Source: Galbula dea (taxonomy: Eukaryota; Chordata; Aves; Piciformes; Galbulidae). Taken from it: 64,000 nucleotides of DNA. This document shows, piece by piece, positions 43,270 to 53,649 of the stretch. The position numbers and the translations under genes are program-made. Within the stretch, counting starts at the first letter, position 1; each line of letters opens with the position of its first letter. The notes below the pieces were generated by a model. That model was given only the letters and a program-made list of their open reading frames with translations, had not been told where the DNA came from and ran no database searches. The DNA lies in assembly GCA_013399015.1 (NCBI GenBank), contig VWZX01005772.1:62001-126000 (forward strand). The letters run 5' to 3'.

Positions 43270-43415
43270 GTGAGTTGGATTCTCTCAACTCTCTCAGAAT
43301 CTTCATTATTTTTCATAGAAACAACCCTCAAAAAAACCCCAAAAAGAAGTTGGTGGTTTGTTTTTCTTCTTCCCAGACTGTTTATCCCTGAGGGCTTCGC
43401 CACCTCAGCCACAAG

Positions 43416-44006
43416 ATGCACTACTATAAAGGCAGCAGCCACCAGGATTTAGCCCACGACGACTCGGTCTGTGGCCAGAAGACCTGGACCCAGCACGGTT
43501 CCACAGGATGCTGCCACCAAAGCCACAGGAGCACCACAGATCTGTCCCCTTGCCACGACCCTGGCAGCCTCAGCCGTGACATTGAGGGTTCCTGCCAAAG
43601 CCAACCACAAGCTTGCCAGCCCACGGAGCCGTGTCCGCCTCAGGACTGCTACCCACCACAGCAAAGCTCCAGCAAGCCCCGACGGCGGGTGGAGGTGAGC
43701 CACGCGCAACCCATCTGCCCCCCACCCGTGAAGATCCACCGCCGGCCCCTCCAGCAGTATCGCCCCAGCCCCTGCTTCCCGGAGCCTGACTGCTGTGGTA
43801 AGCCTCGGCGGCGAGTGGAGCAGTGTCCCACGGAAGATCCTTGTCCACCTGTGATACTGCATCCTCTGCCCCTCCCACATCGCTGCCCCTGCGCCCCATC
43901 CTGCCTCCCACCCCGCCAACGTTGCTGCCCTCCCGTGCCACTGCACCCCAGCCAGCACCAGCAGAAGAAGGTCACTCTCTTGCCACCCTGTCTGCAGAAG
44001 AAATGA
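43416..44006 (+). CDS. Pro/His/Cys/Arg-rich EDC protein (MHYYKG start), 196 aa
   Basis: Probable envelope protein, with more charge and histidine than its neighbours. The intron is very short (43270-43376, 107 bp); the acceptor CTTCTTCCCAG ends at 43376 and the ATG follows 40 nt later. Residues 1-65 are Gln/His/Ser-rich (MHYYKGSSHQ, GCCHQSHRST). Two copies of KPRRRVE lie at residues 87-93 and 129-135, each after a Pro/Cys segment (CPPQDCYPPQQ; CFPEPDCCG), so the centre is an old internal duplication. The C-terminal third is CPP/RC-rich (SCLPPRQRCCPPVPLHP), ending QQKKVTLLPPCLQKK with Gln/Lys for transglutaminase. The CDS is notably rich in CpG compared with all neighbours except 11936. The Tyr-Tyr start could fit the EDYM type of bird EDC, but I am not sure enough to use the symbol. 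Confidence 0.85.
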   Translation: MHYYKGSSHQDLAHDDSVCGQKTWTQHGSTGCCHQSHRSTTDLSPCHDPGSLSRDIEGSCQSQPQACQPTEPCPPQDCYPPQQSSSKPRRRVEVSHAQPICPPPVKIHRRPLQQYRPSPCFPEPDCCGKPRRRVEQCPTEDPCPPVILHPLPLPHRCPCAPSCLPPRQRCCPPVPLHPSQHQQKKVTLLPPCLQKK

Positions 44007-44513
44007 GCACGAGGTCCAGCAAGGGCTTGGGACCTTTTCCCTCCGGAAGGTGCCCACATGCCATTCAGCATGGGCTTCCCACCTCCGCTTTCCGCACGAT
44101 GCGATGTCACCGCGGCCGATGGCTCCTGGTTGCTTTTTGCACGCTGGACTCGGGGTCTGCTGTCCTCAGCTTGACCCCAGCACTGACACTTGAAATTCCC
44201 AAGGTCCTTCCCTGCTAGGGAATAGGGTTGAGTCATCCAAAACCCTACTTTGCTCCTCCTCAGGGGAGAGCAGCCATTCCTCCCAGCTTCTGAGAAGATG
44301 AGGAGCCTGGAGATGGGGAATCCAAACGGAAAGAGCTGGAGTGAGGACAGGGGAAGCAACCTGCCATGGACTCACCTTCTCCCATGGCTTCAACAGACTG
44401 TGATTTCAAGGTTGTTTGGAAACAGTCAGGACTGTACTGGGATAAAAATACTCCCCATGACTGCAGGAGTATCAAGGACTCCTGCATTTTATTTTTCCCT
44501 CTGTGTATTCAAG

Positions 44514-44519
44514 AATAAA
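44514..44519 (+). terminator. Polyadenylation signal, MHYYKG gene
   Basis: AATAAA, 508 bp after the stop, giving the longest 3' UTR in the cluster. Confidence 0.65.
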
Positions 44520-44529
44520 GTTGAAAATA

Positions 44530-45439
44530 TTTAGTGGACACTTGGTTCCTCTTTAGTTTTATTTCCCTCCCCCCAGATATTCCCAACATCACAATGAGAA
44601 GATGTTAAGAGTCATTCAGACTCTCACAGGGAAACTTGTATACTGAAAACCAAAGTTAAGAGTTCACACAGGAGGATTTCAGCTCTGGCTGGAGAGGTTT
44701 CACCACCCTGAACTCCACCTGCCTGCTGACAGATCCTCTCCCCTTGTGGTTCCCCCACGGCAGGACCAACAGAGGGACTTCCCTGATTGCCATCAACAAG
44801 TGATCTAGGTACAGTTTGCTCTAGAATGGGTGCCAGCAGCTTCATTAGCCACAGAGTAACACAGCACCAGGAGGCCATCCATCATCTTAATGATACTGAC
44901 GATAATTAGTTTGTGTCCCAGCACGTGAGGCTGTGGCTCTGCGTGCCAGGGATGCCTTTTCACTCCTTGCAGGAGGCCAAGCTCTTCTCCTGCAGCTCCT
45001 CACTGCCCAACTCTTGCAGGCACATTGGTAGCATGATGTTTCTCCTTCACTTGGCCTGAAAAGTCTTCCACCAGGTGCATGAAAATAGATATTTTGTTGG
45101 GTTTTCCTATCACCTAAGCATAGCCCCAGGGAGTCCTCACAGCCACCAGCAACCACCAGAAGGAAAAAGGGAATTCCATCTTGTTCTCTTCTTAACTCAG
45201 AAAACCACAACAATTTGTGTGAACCAAATAAAAAAACACTTGCATGTCAACCTCAGCTTCAGAAATCCCTCAGTTTATTGGCTTGTTTTCTTCCCAGCCT
45301 CTTCTCACTGAAGCCAGTTCCCAGGAACCACCCAAAGGGATGACTGAGAGCCCACAGACCCAGGGGCAGCTTAGCCCTCATGCCAGCACTTCCACCTCAG
45401 CTTTAGTCCATCTTTTCTTGTGAGCTGCTTTTCTCCAGC
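44530..45439. other. Intergenic, no gene seen
   Basis: No EDC-type frame or promoter recognised. Confidence 0.4.
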
Positions 45440-45760
45440 CACTTCAGCCCACATGTCCATTCTCCAGCAGGACCAGTTCTCCAGCATGCCCACAACCCAT
45501 TCTCCAGCAGGACCTCTTGTCCAGCATGTCCATGTCCCACTCTCCACTAGAATCACTTCTCCAGCAGGACCACATCCCACTCTCCAGCAGGACCACTTCT
45601 CCAACATGCCCATGTCCCACTCTCCAGCAGGACCACTTCTCCAGCAGGACCACATCCCGCTCTCCAGCAGGACCACCTCTCCAACATGCCCATGTCCCAC
45701 TCTCCAGCAAAACCACTTCTCCAGCAGGACCACATCCCATTCTCCAGCAATTTCAGCTGC
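45440..45760. repeat. Minisatellite CTCTCCAGCAGGACCAC, copy 1
   Basis: Imperfect tandem array of a unit containing CTCTCCAGCAGGACCACTTC, alternating with AACATGCCCATGTCCCA and CAGCAGGACCACATCCC (higher-order period about 79 bp). All frames stay open through it on both strands, so the long frames here are artefacts of the repeat. It lies about 0.7 kb upstream of the EDWM copy-1 promoter. Confidence 0.88.
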
Positions 45761-46321
45761 TTGCCCCATTTCAGTGCCACCTGCTGATTTGCCAAGCCCC
45801 TCCCCATTATCCAGGGCATTACTGAAGATGTTGAACAGCACCAGCACCAGTATCAGCCAGTTTGTCACCCACCATGATGTTTCCCCACCCAGTCCATACC
45901 TCCACCAGCTTAACTACAAAGCTTCCATGAAACACTGTGCCAAAAGCCTTGCAAAAGGTCAAGGTAACACCACCCATGGCTTTCCACCACCCCCACAGAG
46001 AACCTCCAACCCATCAGCACAGTTGGCTTTTGGTGACTCTGAGCTGGCTCTTCCCAGTCACCTGCTTGTGTTTCAGGCACCTGGAAATGCTCCTCATGGG
46101 TACCAGCAGGGGAAGGCCAGGACATGAGCACTGTGAACATCATAGCTCCTGACTCATGGGTCACCCATCAGCCTTCACTGAACATCTTGGTCCTTTGGAG
46201 AGGGTGAATAAGTAGATTATTACCTGCCTCATGTAGCCAATGAGTGTCTTCAACCACCTGAGTCCTTTATGTGCACCACTTGGCAACTAGATGATAATTA
46301 AGAGATGCTTATCAAGAATCA

Positions 46322-46519
46322 TGACTCAAGCAGAACATGCCAAGCACTGGGAACAGCATCCAAATGAAGGAGATGTTTGGCCAATAAATAATTTAATCCT
46401 CGTTCCTGCAGCGTGTTTCATGTGCAAGGAGAAGACTTCCAACCCTATAAAAGGTCTCCATCCCTTTGCCTCTCACAATCTTCTCCCCTGGTCAGCACCT
46501 GCCTTCTCTTGTGAATTGG
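46322..46519 (+). promoter_or_regulatory. EDWM: EDWM copy 1 promoter and exon 1
   Basis: AP-1 heptamer TGACTCA at 46322-46328, TATAAAA at 46446-46452, exon 1 about 46475-46519, donor GTAAGA at 46520. Confidence 0.7.
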
Positions 46520-46844
46520 GTAAGAAACATCCTGGAGTAGCTGGGGTCATTTTTGGATGGGTGACTAGATTCAGGAGGTGACAGACCTGGCCTGCTTGCA
46601 CTGTCCTACAGACCATGGTTTACACCAAGGGCTAGAGGACAAGAGGTTAAGCCAGTTTCTTCCCTCACAAGCTATTGAGGGACTTGGGTATGGGGTTTAC
46701 AGCAATGCCACCAGATGCTGCAGTGCCCTATGCTTGTTTCTGTTCCTGGAGCAGGGTGAGGTCAGAAAGAGAGTTTGAACATAATATGACCAGCACTGGG
46801 CAACTGAAAGCTTCCTTCAGATCCAGGCGTTCAGGATAAGACCT

Positions 46845-47298
46845 TGAGGTGCTGGAGTGTGGCCAGGGAAGGAGAAGGAAGGTAGGGAAGGGTCTAGAGC
46901 ACAAGGGTTGTGAGGAGCAGCTGAGAGAACTAGGGCTGCTTAGTCTGGAGAAGAGGAGGCTCAGGGGAGACTTTATGGCTCTCTGCAGCTCCCTGAGAGG
47001 AGGCTGGAGCCAGGGGGGTCTTGGGCTCTTCTGCCAAGGAACAAGTGCTAGGACAGCCTCAGGTTGCCCCAGGGGAGGTTCAGGTTGTACATTAGGAAGT
47101 TTCTTCCCCAAAAGGGTTCTGTAGGCCTAGCCCAGGATGCCCAGGGCAGTGGTGGAGTCCCCATCCCTGGAGGGGTTCCAAAACCATCTAGATGTGGTGC
47201 TTGGGAACATGGTTTAGTGCTGAGCACAGTCATGCTGGGTGTTTGCTTAGACCTGATAATCTCAGAGGTCTTTTCCAATCATCATGATTCTATGACAC
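46845..47298 (+). mobile_element. CR1 LINE 3' fragment, intronic (copy 1)
   Basis: TTGAGGTGCTGGAGTGTGGC, CTCCCTGAGAGGAGGCTGG, GAGGTCTTTTCCAATCATC, tail ATTCTATGA. Present in both duplication units. Confidence 0.9.
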
Positions 47299-47418
47299 AG
47301 GTTGACCTGTGCCCTGCTCTCTAGAGCAACTGTGTGGGAAACCAAGCAGAAAGAGAGGAGGTGGAAATGCAACCCCACCTGGCCTTGTGTTTTCCAGGCT
47401 TGTCCTGACAACTCAGCC

Positions 47419-47819
47419 ATGATCTACTCTTCTGGAAGAGAATCTTACTTCAACTTGAACTCCACCTGGTATGATCCTGCAGGCTCCTGGTTGGACACTC
47501 GCCGTACACCCTTCTGCTATGGCTACAACAGCTGCTCCTCAGGCTGTGAGTGTGAAGGGGTTGAAGGCATGAGAGGACACAACTATCGGCACTACGGCTA
47601 CCGGCAACCCGTCTGCTCTGAGAGATGCCAAGGGTCCTCAGGTTCATGCCATGGAGGTGGTTCAAGCTGTGTCAGGAGGCCCACCTACACCTATGGGTCC
47701 TCAGGGGGCTGCAATGCCTATGGGAGGTCAGTCTGCTCTGAGAGATGCCAAGGGTCCTCAGGTTCATGCCATGGAGGTGGTTCGAGCTGTGTCAGGAGAC
47801 CCACCTACACCTATGGGTC
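47419..47819 (+). CDS. EDWM: WYDP-motif EDC protein, partial copy cut by assembly gap (133 codons)
   Basis: Starts MIYSSGRESYFNLNSTWYDP like the complete copy at 49684 and matches it to the last base before the N, in the second RRPTYTYG repeat. After the N the sequence is minisatellite, not gene, so the frame carrying on to 48051 is chimeric. Most likely one allele or haplotig fragment placed next to the other. Less likely is a true tandem duplicate whose 3' part was not assembled. No stop codon or polyadenylation signal belongs to this copy. Confidence 0.8.
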
Positions 47820-47820
47820 N
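47820..47820. other. Assembly gap (single N)
   Basis: The only ambiguous base in the window, exactly at the junction of two near-identical blocks. Confidence 0.98.
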
Positions 47821-48010
47821 TTCTCCAGCATGCCCACAACCCATTCTCCAGCAGGACCTCTTGTCCAGCATGTCCATGTCCCACTCTCCACTACAATCAC
47901 TTCTCCAGCAGGACCACATCCCACTCTCCAGCAGGACCACTTCTCCAACATGCCCATGTCCCACTCTCCAGCAGGACCACTTCTCCAGCAGGACCACATC
48001 CCATTCTCCA
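47821..48010. repeat. Minisatellite CTCTCCAGCAGGACCAC, copy 2 (shorter)
   Basis: Same array as 45440-45760 with about one 79-bp higher-order unit fewer. Confidence 0.85.
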
Positions 48011-48585
48011 GCAATTTCAGCTGCTTGCCCCATTTCAGTGCCACCTGCTGATTTGCCAAGCCCCTCCCCATTATCCAGGGCATTACTGAAGATGTTGAAC
48101 AGCACCAGCACCAGTATCAGCCAGTTTGTCACCCACCATGATGTTTCCCCACCCAGTCCATACCTCCACCAGCTTAACTACAAAGGTTCCATGAAACACT
48201 GTGCCAAAAGCCTTGCAAAAGGTCAAGGTAACACCACCCATGGCTTTCCACCACCCCCACAGAGAACCTCCAACCCATCAGCACAGTTGGCTTTTGGTGA
48301 CTCTGAGCTGGCTCTTCCCAGTCACCTGCTTGTGTTTCAGGCACCTGGAAATGCTCCTCATGGGTACCAGCAGGGGAAGGCCAGGACATGAGCACTGTGA
48401 ACATCATAGCTCCTGACTCATGGGTCACCCATCAGCCTTCACTGAACATCTTGGTCCTTTGGAGAGGGTGAATAAGTAGATTATTACCTGCCTCATGTAG
48501 CCAATGAGTGGCTTCAACCACCTGAGTCCTTTATGTGCACCACTTGGCAACTAGATGATAATTAAGAGATGCTTATCAAGAATCA

Positions 48586-48783
48586 TGACTCAAGCAGAAC
48601 ATGCCAAGCACTGGGAACAGCATCCAAATGAAGGAGATGTTTGGCCAATAAATAATTTAATCCTCGTTCCTGCAGCGTGTTTCATGTGCAAGGAGAAGAC
48701 TTCCAACCCTATAAAAGGTCTCCATCCCTTTGCCTCTCACAATCTTCTCCCCTGGTCAGCACCTGCCTTCTCTTGTGAATTGG
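48586..48783 (+). promoter_or_regulatory. EDWM: EDWM copy 2 promoter and noncoding exon 1
   Basis: AP-1 heptamer TGACTCA at 48586-48592, box-like GTGTTTCATGTGCAAGG (about 48677-48693), TATAAAA at 48710-48716, exon 1 about 48739-48783, donor GTAAGA at 48784. Confidence 0.75.
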
Positions 48784-49108
48784 GTAAGAAACATCCTGGA
48801 GTAGCTGGGGTCATTTTTGGATGGGTGACTAGATTCAGGAGGTGACAGACCTGGCCTGCTTGCACTGTCCTACAGACCATGGTTTACACCAAGGGCTAGA
48901 GGACAAGAGGTTAAGCCAGTTTCTTCCCTCACAAGCTATTGAGGGACTTGGGTATGGGGTTTACAGCAATGCCACCAGATGCTGCAGTGCCCTATGCTTG
49001 TTTCTGTTCCTGGAGCAGGGTGAGGTCAGAAAGAGAGTTTGAACATAATATGACCAGCACTGGGCAACTGAAAGCTTCCTTCAGATCCAGGCGTTCAGGA
49101 TAAGACCT

Positions 49109-49563
49109 TGAGGTGCTGGAGTGTGGCCAGGGAAGGAGAAGGAAGGTAGGGAAGGGTCTAGAGCACAAGGGTTGTGAGGAGCAGCTGAGAGAACTAGGGC
49201 TGCTTAGTCTGGAGAAGAGGAGGCTCAGGGGAGACTTTATGGCTCTCTGCAGCTCCCTGAGAGGAGGCTGGAGCCAGGGGGGTCTTGGGCTCTTCTGCCA
49301 AGGAACAAGTGCTAGGACAGCCTCAGGTTGCCCCAGGGGAGGTTCAGGTTGTACATTAGGAAGTTTCTTCCCAAAAAGGGTTCTGTAGGCCTAGCCCAGG
49401 ACGCCCAGGGCAGTGGTGGAGTCCCAATCCCTGGAGGGCATTCCAAAACCATCTAGATGTGGTGCTTGGGAACATGGTTTAGTGCTGAGCACAGTCATGC
49501 TGGGTGTTTGCTTAGACCTGATAATCTCAGAGGTCTTTTCCAATCATCATGATTCTATGACAC
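49109..49563 (+). mobile_element. CR1 LINE 3' fragment, intronic (copy 2)
   Basis: Counterpart of 46845-47298 with the scattered substitutions that distinguish the two units. Confidence 0.9.
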
Positions 49564-49683
49564 AGGTTGACCTGTGCCCTGCTCTCTAGAGCAACTGTGT
49601 GGGAAACCAAGCAGAAAGAGAGGAGGTGGAAATGCAACCCCACCTGGCCTTGTGTTTTCCAGGCTTGTCCTGACAACTCAGCC

Positions 49684-50655
49684 ATGATCTACTCTTCTGG
49701 AAGAGAATCTTACTTCAACTTGAACTCCACCTGGTATGATCCTGCAGGCTCCTGGTTGGACACTCGCCGTACACCCTTCTGCTATGGCTACAACAGCTGC
49801 TCCTCAGGCTGTGAGTGTGAAGGGGTTGAAGGCATGAGAGGACACAACTATCGGCACTACGGCTACCGGCAACCCGTCTGCTCTGAGAGATGCCAAGGGT
49901 CCTCAGGTTCATGCCATGGAGGTGGTTCAAGCTGTGTCAGGAGGCCCACCTACACCTATGGGTCCTCAGGGGGCTGCAATGCCTATGGGAGGTCAGTCTG
50001 CTCTGAGAGATGCCAAGGGTCCTCAGGTTCATGCCATGGAGGTGGTTCGAGCTGTGTCAGGAGACCCACCTACACCTATGGGTCATCAGGAGGTTGTCAT
50101 GGCTATGGGAGGTCAGTCTGCTCTGAGACATGCCATGGAGCAGGGTACCAAGGTGGGAAGCCATCCTACAGCAAGCCAAGGCAGAACATTTCCCAGTGCT
50201 GCCCTGTGCAGACCTCAGGAGGTTGCCACAGCTATGGGAGGTCAGTCTGCTCTGAGACATGCCATGGAGCAGGGTACCAAGGTGGGAAGCCATCCTATGG
50301 CAAGGCAACACAGAACATCTCCCAGTGCTGCCCTGTGCAGACCTGTGCCCCTCCAGTGCAGGTCTGTGCCCCCCCAGTGCAGGTCTGTGCCCCCCCAGTG
50401 CAGACCTGTGCCCCTCCAGTGCAGGTCTGTGCCCCTCCCGTGCAGGTCTGTGCCCCCCCAGTGCAGGTCTGTGCCCCCCCAGTGCAGACCTGTGCCCCTC
50501 CAGTGCAGGTCTGTGCCCCCCCAGTGCAGACCTGTGCCCCTCCAGTGAAGACCTGTGCCCCCCCAATGCAGCAAGGCTACATGCCTGTGGCAAAGTGCAT
50601 CCCAAGGCAGCAGCCACAGCAGGTCTGTAAGGTTCCAGCCCGGAAGATCAAGTAA
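49684..50655 (+). CDS. EDWM: WYDP-motif epidermal differentiation protein, 323 aa
   Basis: The acceptor GTTTTCCAG ends at 49662 and the ATG follows 21 nt later; the open frame before it is intron. Layout: residues 1-40 hold the motif NLNSTWYDPAGSW, Tyr/Ser-rich; about 41-60 is CECEGVEGMRGHNYRHYGY; then two near-identical units RSVCSERCQGSSGSCH plus VRRPTYTYGSSGGC; two units RSVCSETCHGAGYQGGKPSY; then eleven CAPPVQ(V/T) heptads like SPRR or involucrin repeats; tail QQVCKVPARKIK. It combines Tyr/Gly, Cys-His and Pro-Gln modules in one chain. The heptads are near-perfect 21-bp repeats. The symbol rests on the WYDP motif as I remember it for bird EDC. A truncated near-identical copy (47419) and an inverted decayed paralogue (14775-14997) are in the same window. 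Confidence 0.88.
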   Translation: MIYSSGRESYFNLNSTWYDPAGSWLDTRRTPFCYGYNSCSSGCECEGVEGMRGHNYRHYGYRQPVCSERCQGSSGSCHGGGSSCVRRPTYTYGSSGGCNAYGRSVCSERCQGSSGSCHGGGSSCVRRPTYTYGSSGGCHGYGRSVCSETCHGAGYQGGKPSYSKPRQNISQCCPVQTSGGCHSYGRSVCSETCHGAGYQGGKPSYGKATQNISQCCPVQTCAPPVQVCAPPVQVCAPPVQTCAPPVQVCAPPVQVCAPPVQVCAPPVQTCAPPVQVCAPPVQTCAPPVKTCAPPMQQGYMPVAKCIPRQQPQQVCKVPARKIK

Positions 50656-50854
50656 AGGACATGCCTCCTGGGTCATGAATGAGGGAAGCTTCTCACTCTT
50701 GCAGCATTGCCCTGATGGACATGTCCCATGTTGCTCATGGATCTCCTCTCTTCCTGTCATCTTTGCTTTGTAATGTGCTTTGAAGGTGGAACCCAATGTC
50801 TCTGTGAAATAGCCAGTGCTCTTCTCCTCTTTATCTCACAGCAGATGTGGAGGC

Positions 50855-50860
50855 AATAAA
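50855..50860 (+). terminator. EDWM: Polyadenylation signal of EDWM
   Basis: AATAAA, 200 bp after the stop. Confidence 0.72.
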
Positions 50861-50869
50861 AGGTCATGG

Positions 50870-52461
50870 TTCACAACCCTCTTGTGTCAGTGCTTTCCAC
50901 TTCAGCCTTTTCCACTGCTCCTGGTCCTTCTTGTGGCCAAAGCTGGTGCTTGCAGCATCCTTGTTCACCTTCACTGCCAGGTTCCTGGTTACTTCAACCT
51001 GGTGTCTTCTTATGTCTACTCCAGACAGCTTCCTTGTTGAGAAGCAGCAGTTTTCATCACAGACTCTTTATGCAACCTGAGGAATTCAATACTAATGTGG
51101 TCACCTAAAACAGAGAGGTAGAAATGAGAAGGTCATCCTGGCACATCCCTTCCTCCACTGACTAGACAGTGGGTATGGTTTGAGTTGCAGCAGAAGCCTC
51201 CAAAGAAACCCCTGGGAGAAAAGAGTTAGGAAGAGGCTTCAGGAATGAGAATGAAACAGCTAGTGCAGAGCAGGAGGGGCTGCTGAAGCTGGTGGAAGAG
51301 AAATGTTCTGGTCTGTGGTCCTTTAGACCTTCAGAGGTCACAAGCATGGCAGATCTTGTCTCAGCCCAAGGGAGGCAGCTCCTGCAGGACCTATGTGTCT
51401 TCAGCAGCTGGTACTCAGTTGTGCTTGGTGCCATTCTGAGATGGTGGCCAAGAGCAGGAAGGGGTGAGACCTCTCAGAGCTGAAGACTTTCCCCCAAGGA
51501 GAAATGGGGGTCATCTGGCCAGGAACACATGTTAAATGGAGATTAGAAACAGGTCTGAAGACATCAGGAGAGCATTTGGCTGAACCCAACCTCTCTATCG
51601 AGATGAAAGATGAGATGGCCTGGAAGGGTTAGGAGAGGAATCACCTAGAAGGATTTGTTGCAGCAGAGCAGAAACTGGAGTCAGTGACTCACAGGATCAT
51701 GTCCCCAGTGGCTACTCACACCTCACCCAGCCCAGGTGAGAACCTCCATCCTCTCCATCTCCTGGTGTCCTGCCTGGCCCAGCCTGCAGGATGTGACACA
51801 TCCCAGAACCAGACACTTTACAACATTAATGGTGGAGATTTCTCCAGGGTGCACTTTCTTGAGATGGAGCTTTTGTAGGTGGACACAGGAGGGGCTGCTG
51901 ACATGAAGCCTTCAGGAAGATTTCCTTGCCAACCTCTTCCTCTTGCATATGCAGAGGTTGATGCCAACATGTATTGCAGAGTCCCCATCCTAAACCCAGC
52001 TTGCTGGGGTGGCCCAGCCCTAGGACAGCCCAAATGTCCACCCCTTGGGCTCTGTGTGTGTGTGTGTGTGTGGTGGACTGCAATGACTTAGCTACCCTGG
52101 TGCTGCAACAGCACTTGTGCAACCTTGAGGAGCAGCGTGGAAAGAAAAATGTCAAAGGACAAAGAGGTGGCAAGGACATCCAAATCCAGTTCCAAATCCC
52201 TTCTGGAGCTTGCTTGGCTATGGAAGAGAGGTCTGAAGGTGACCTAGGGAAAAGATCTCCTGCATCCCACACCCCAAGGCTGCAGTTAGGTTGGTCTAAC
52301 CTGGAATGAGCATGAAGAAACCCTGTGTGAAAGGAAAGAGAGATCTTTGTGTGTAAATCACCCCCTTGGAGGTTTGAACTTCTAGCTGGGATGTCCTCCA
52401 GATCCTTCTAAGATCTTGGAGCTTTGCTGTGCTTCATTTATCTGCAGTGTAAATAGAAAGC
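50870..52461. other. Intergenic, no gene seen
   Basis: Includes a (TG)n run at 52052-52072. Frames up to 148 codons have no EDC traits. Confidence 0.4.
52052..52072. repeat. (TG)n microsatellite
   Basis: Ten consecutive TG units. Confidence 0.9.
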
Positions 52462-52630
52462 CTTGAGGTGCTGGAGTGTGGCCAGAGAAGGAGAAGGAAG
52501 GTGGGGAAGGGGCTAGAGCACAAGGGCTGTGAGGAGCAGCTGAGGGAACTGGGCTTGCTTAGCCTGGAGAAGAGGAGGTTCAGGGGAGACCTTCTGTCTC
52601 TCTGCAGCTCCCTGAGAGGAGGTTGGAAGA
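52462..52630 (+). mobile_element. CR1 LINE fragment, 3' truncated
   Basis: TTGAGGTGCTGGAGTGTGGC to CTCCCTGAGAGGAGG, matching the EDWM intronic CR1, but broken off before the tail. Confidence 0.85.
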
Positions 52631-52847
52631 GGAACACATGGAAGAACCATGGTCACATATAAGCCACCCAGAACCCATGAAGAAACCATCTCCTGAGACT
52701 TTGTATGAGGACATCTGCAACCTCCATAACCCAAAGTAAATCTATGCCATCCACTCAGGGTGGGATCAAGGAACTGAAGGAATCCTCCCCCAAAGGCTAG
52801 GGTCTTTGCAGAGGCTACATGGAGCTCACAGACTAGCTGCAGGGTCA

Positions 52848-52915
52848 CAGCATCACCAAATCCTTCAGGTGGAAAGAGACCTCCAAGATCATCAACCCCA
52901 AGCATCAACCTCTCA
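52848..52915 (-). mobile_element. CR1 LINE tail
   Basis: GGAAAGAGACCTCCAAGATC, ATCAACCCCAAGCATCAACC, antisense. Confidence 0.75.
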
Positions 52916-52919
52916 CCAA

Positions 52920-53569
52920 GGTCAACAAGTGACATGGTCTTGTCCTAGGTCCAGGTCTCCAGCTGGGTGAGCATCCTCCTCAGCAGGCACCAGGCTGAGG
53001 TGGATATCTCTGTCACTGAGAGAAAAGATAAACGTGTTTGTCCAGATCCATGTGATCTGGGCTGCAATTAGCCAATGGTGAATAAGGAGTTGCACAAGGA
53101 TCTTCATTCTTCTGATGCTTGTGAGCTACCCTCAGGGATGTTCTGATGTCCTCACGCTATCGATTTGAGCCCAGTGATTCAGCTCCATTAGTTAGCACTA
53201 AACCTCCTTGGCTCTTTCATTTTCCTTCCCTTTCTGCTATTCTTAATATCACAGTGGCCTCTAGAGCCCTGGATGAGCTCAGGCCTGGTGTGCTCTGCAG
53301 GCAGGAGGACACTTTTCACCCCAAAGTAGAGCTTTCCATCAATGGAGACGTAGAGTCAAATGTCCTCTCCAAAGTAGACAGGAGGAGGAAGGCAGGGAGG
53401 GAGGAAAGAGCTCAAAGAGTCACAACATTTTCCTCCCTGGTTTATTTTTCCCTCCAATCAAAGTGTAATAAAGGTAACCAGATATTTGGAACATCTGTGG
53501 TGGGAATGGGACACTGTTGGAGACCTCTTGTCCTTCAGAGATTCCTGCTTGGATGCAAGGGTTTTAAGT
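52920..53569. other. Intergenic, no gene seen
   Basis: A 158-codon frame (53146-53622) runs into CR1 sequence and has no EDC trait. Confidence 0.4.
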
Positions 53570-53632
53570 TCACAGAATCACAGAATGGGTTGGGTTGGAA
53601 GAGACCTTTCAAGCTCATCTAGCTCTTAACCC
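53570..53632 (-). mobile_element. CR1 LINE tail
   Basis: CACAGAATCACAGAATGGG and GGAAGAGACCTTTCAAGCTC; inverted relative to the neighbour at 53650. Confidence 0.8.
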
Positions 53633-53649
53633 CCTGCAGTCTGGAGGGG

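Larger units (their letters stand above)
45477..47819. repeat. Duplication unit, copy 1 (truncated EDWM gene)
   Basis: Nearly identical to 47821-50084, differing by a handful of substitutions, a one-base indel in the CR1 tail, and 79 bp more minisatellite. It ends at the single N (47820). Confidence 0.92.
47821..50084. repeat. Duplication unit, copy 2
   Basis: Matches 45477-47819. The offset is 2,344 bp at the left end and 2,265 bp at the EDWM start codon, the difference being the shorter minisatellite here. Confidence 0.92.

Noticed and set aside
45420..46127. 235-codon frame across the minisatellite
   Set aside because: Open because the repeat lacks stops in all phases; no start context, splice sites or family similarity.
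45440..48010. CRISPR-like array
   Set aside because: Units are contiguous minisatellite repeats without unique spacers, and the organism is a vertebrate.
47302..48051. 249-codon frame through the N
   Set aside because: Chimera of EDWM copy 1 and minisatellite across the assembly gap.
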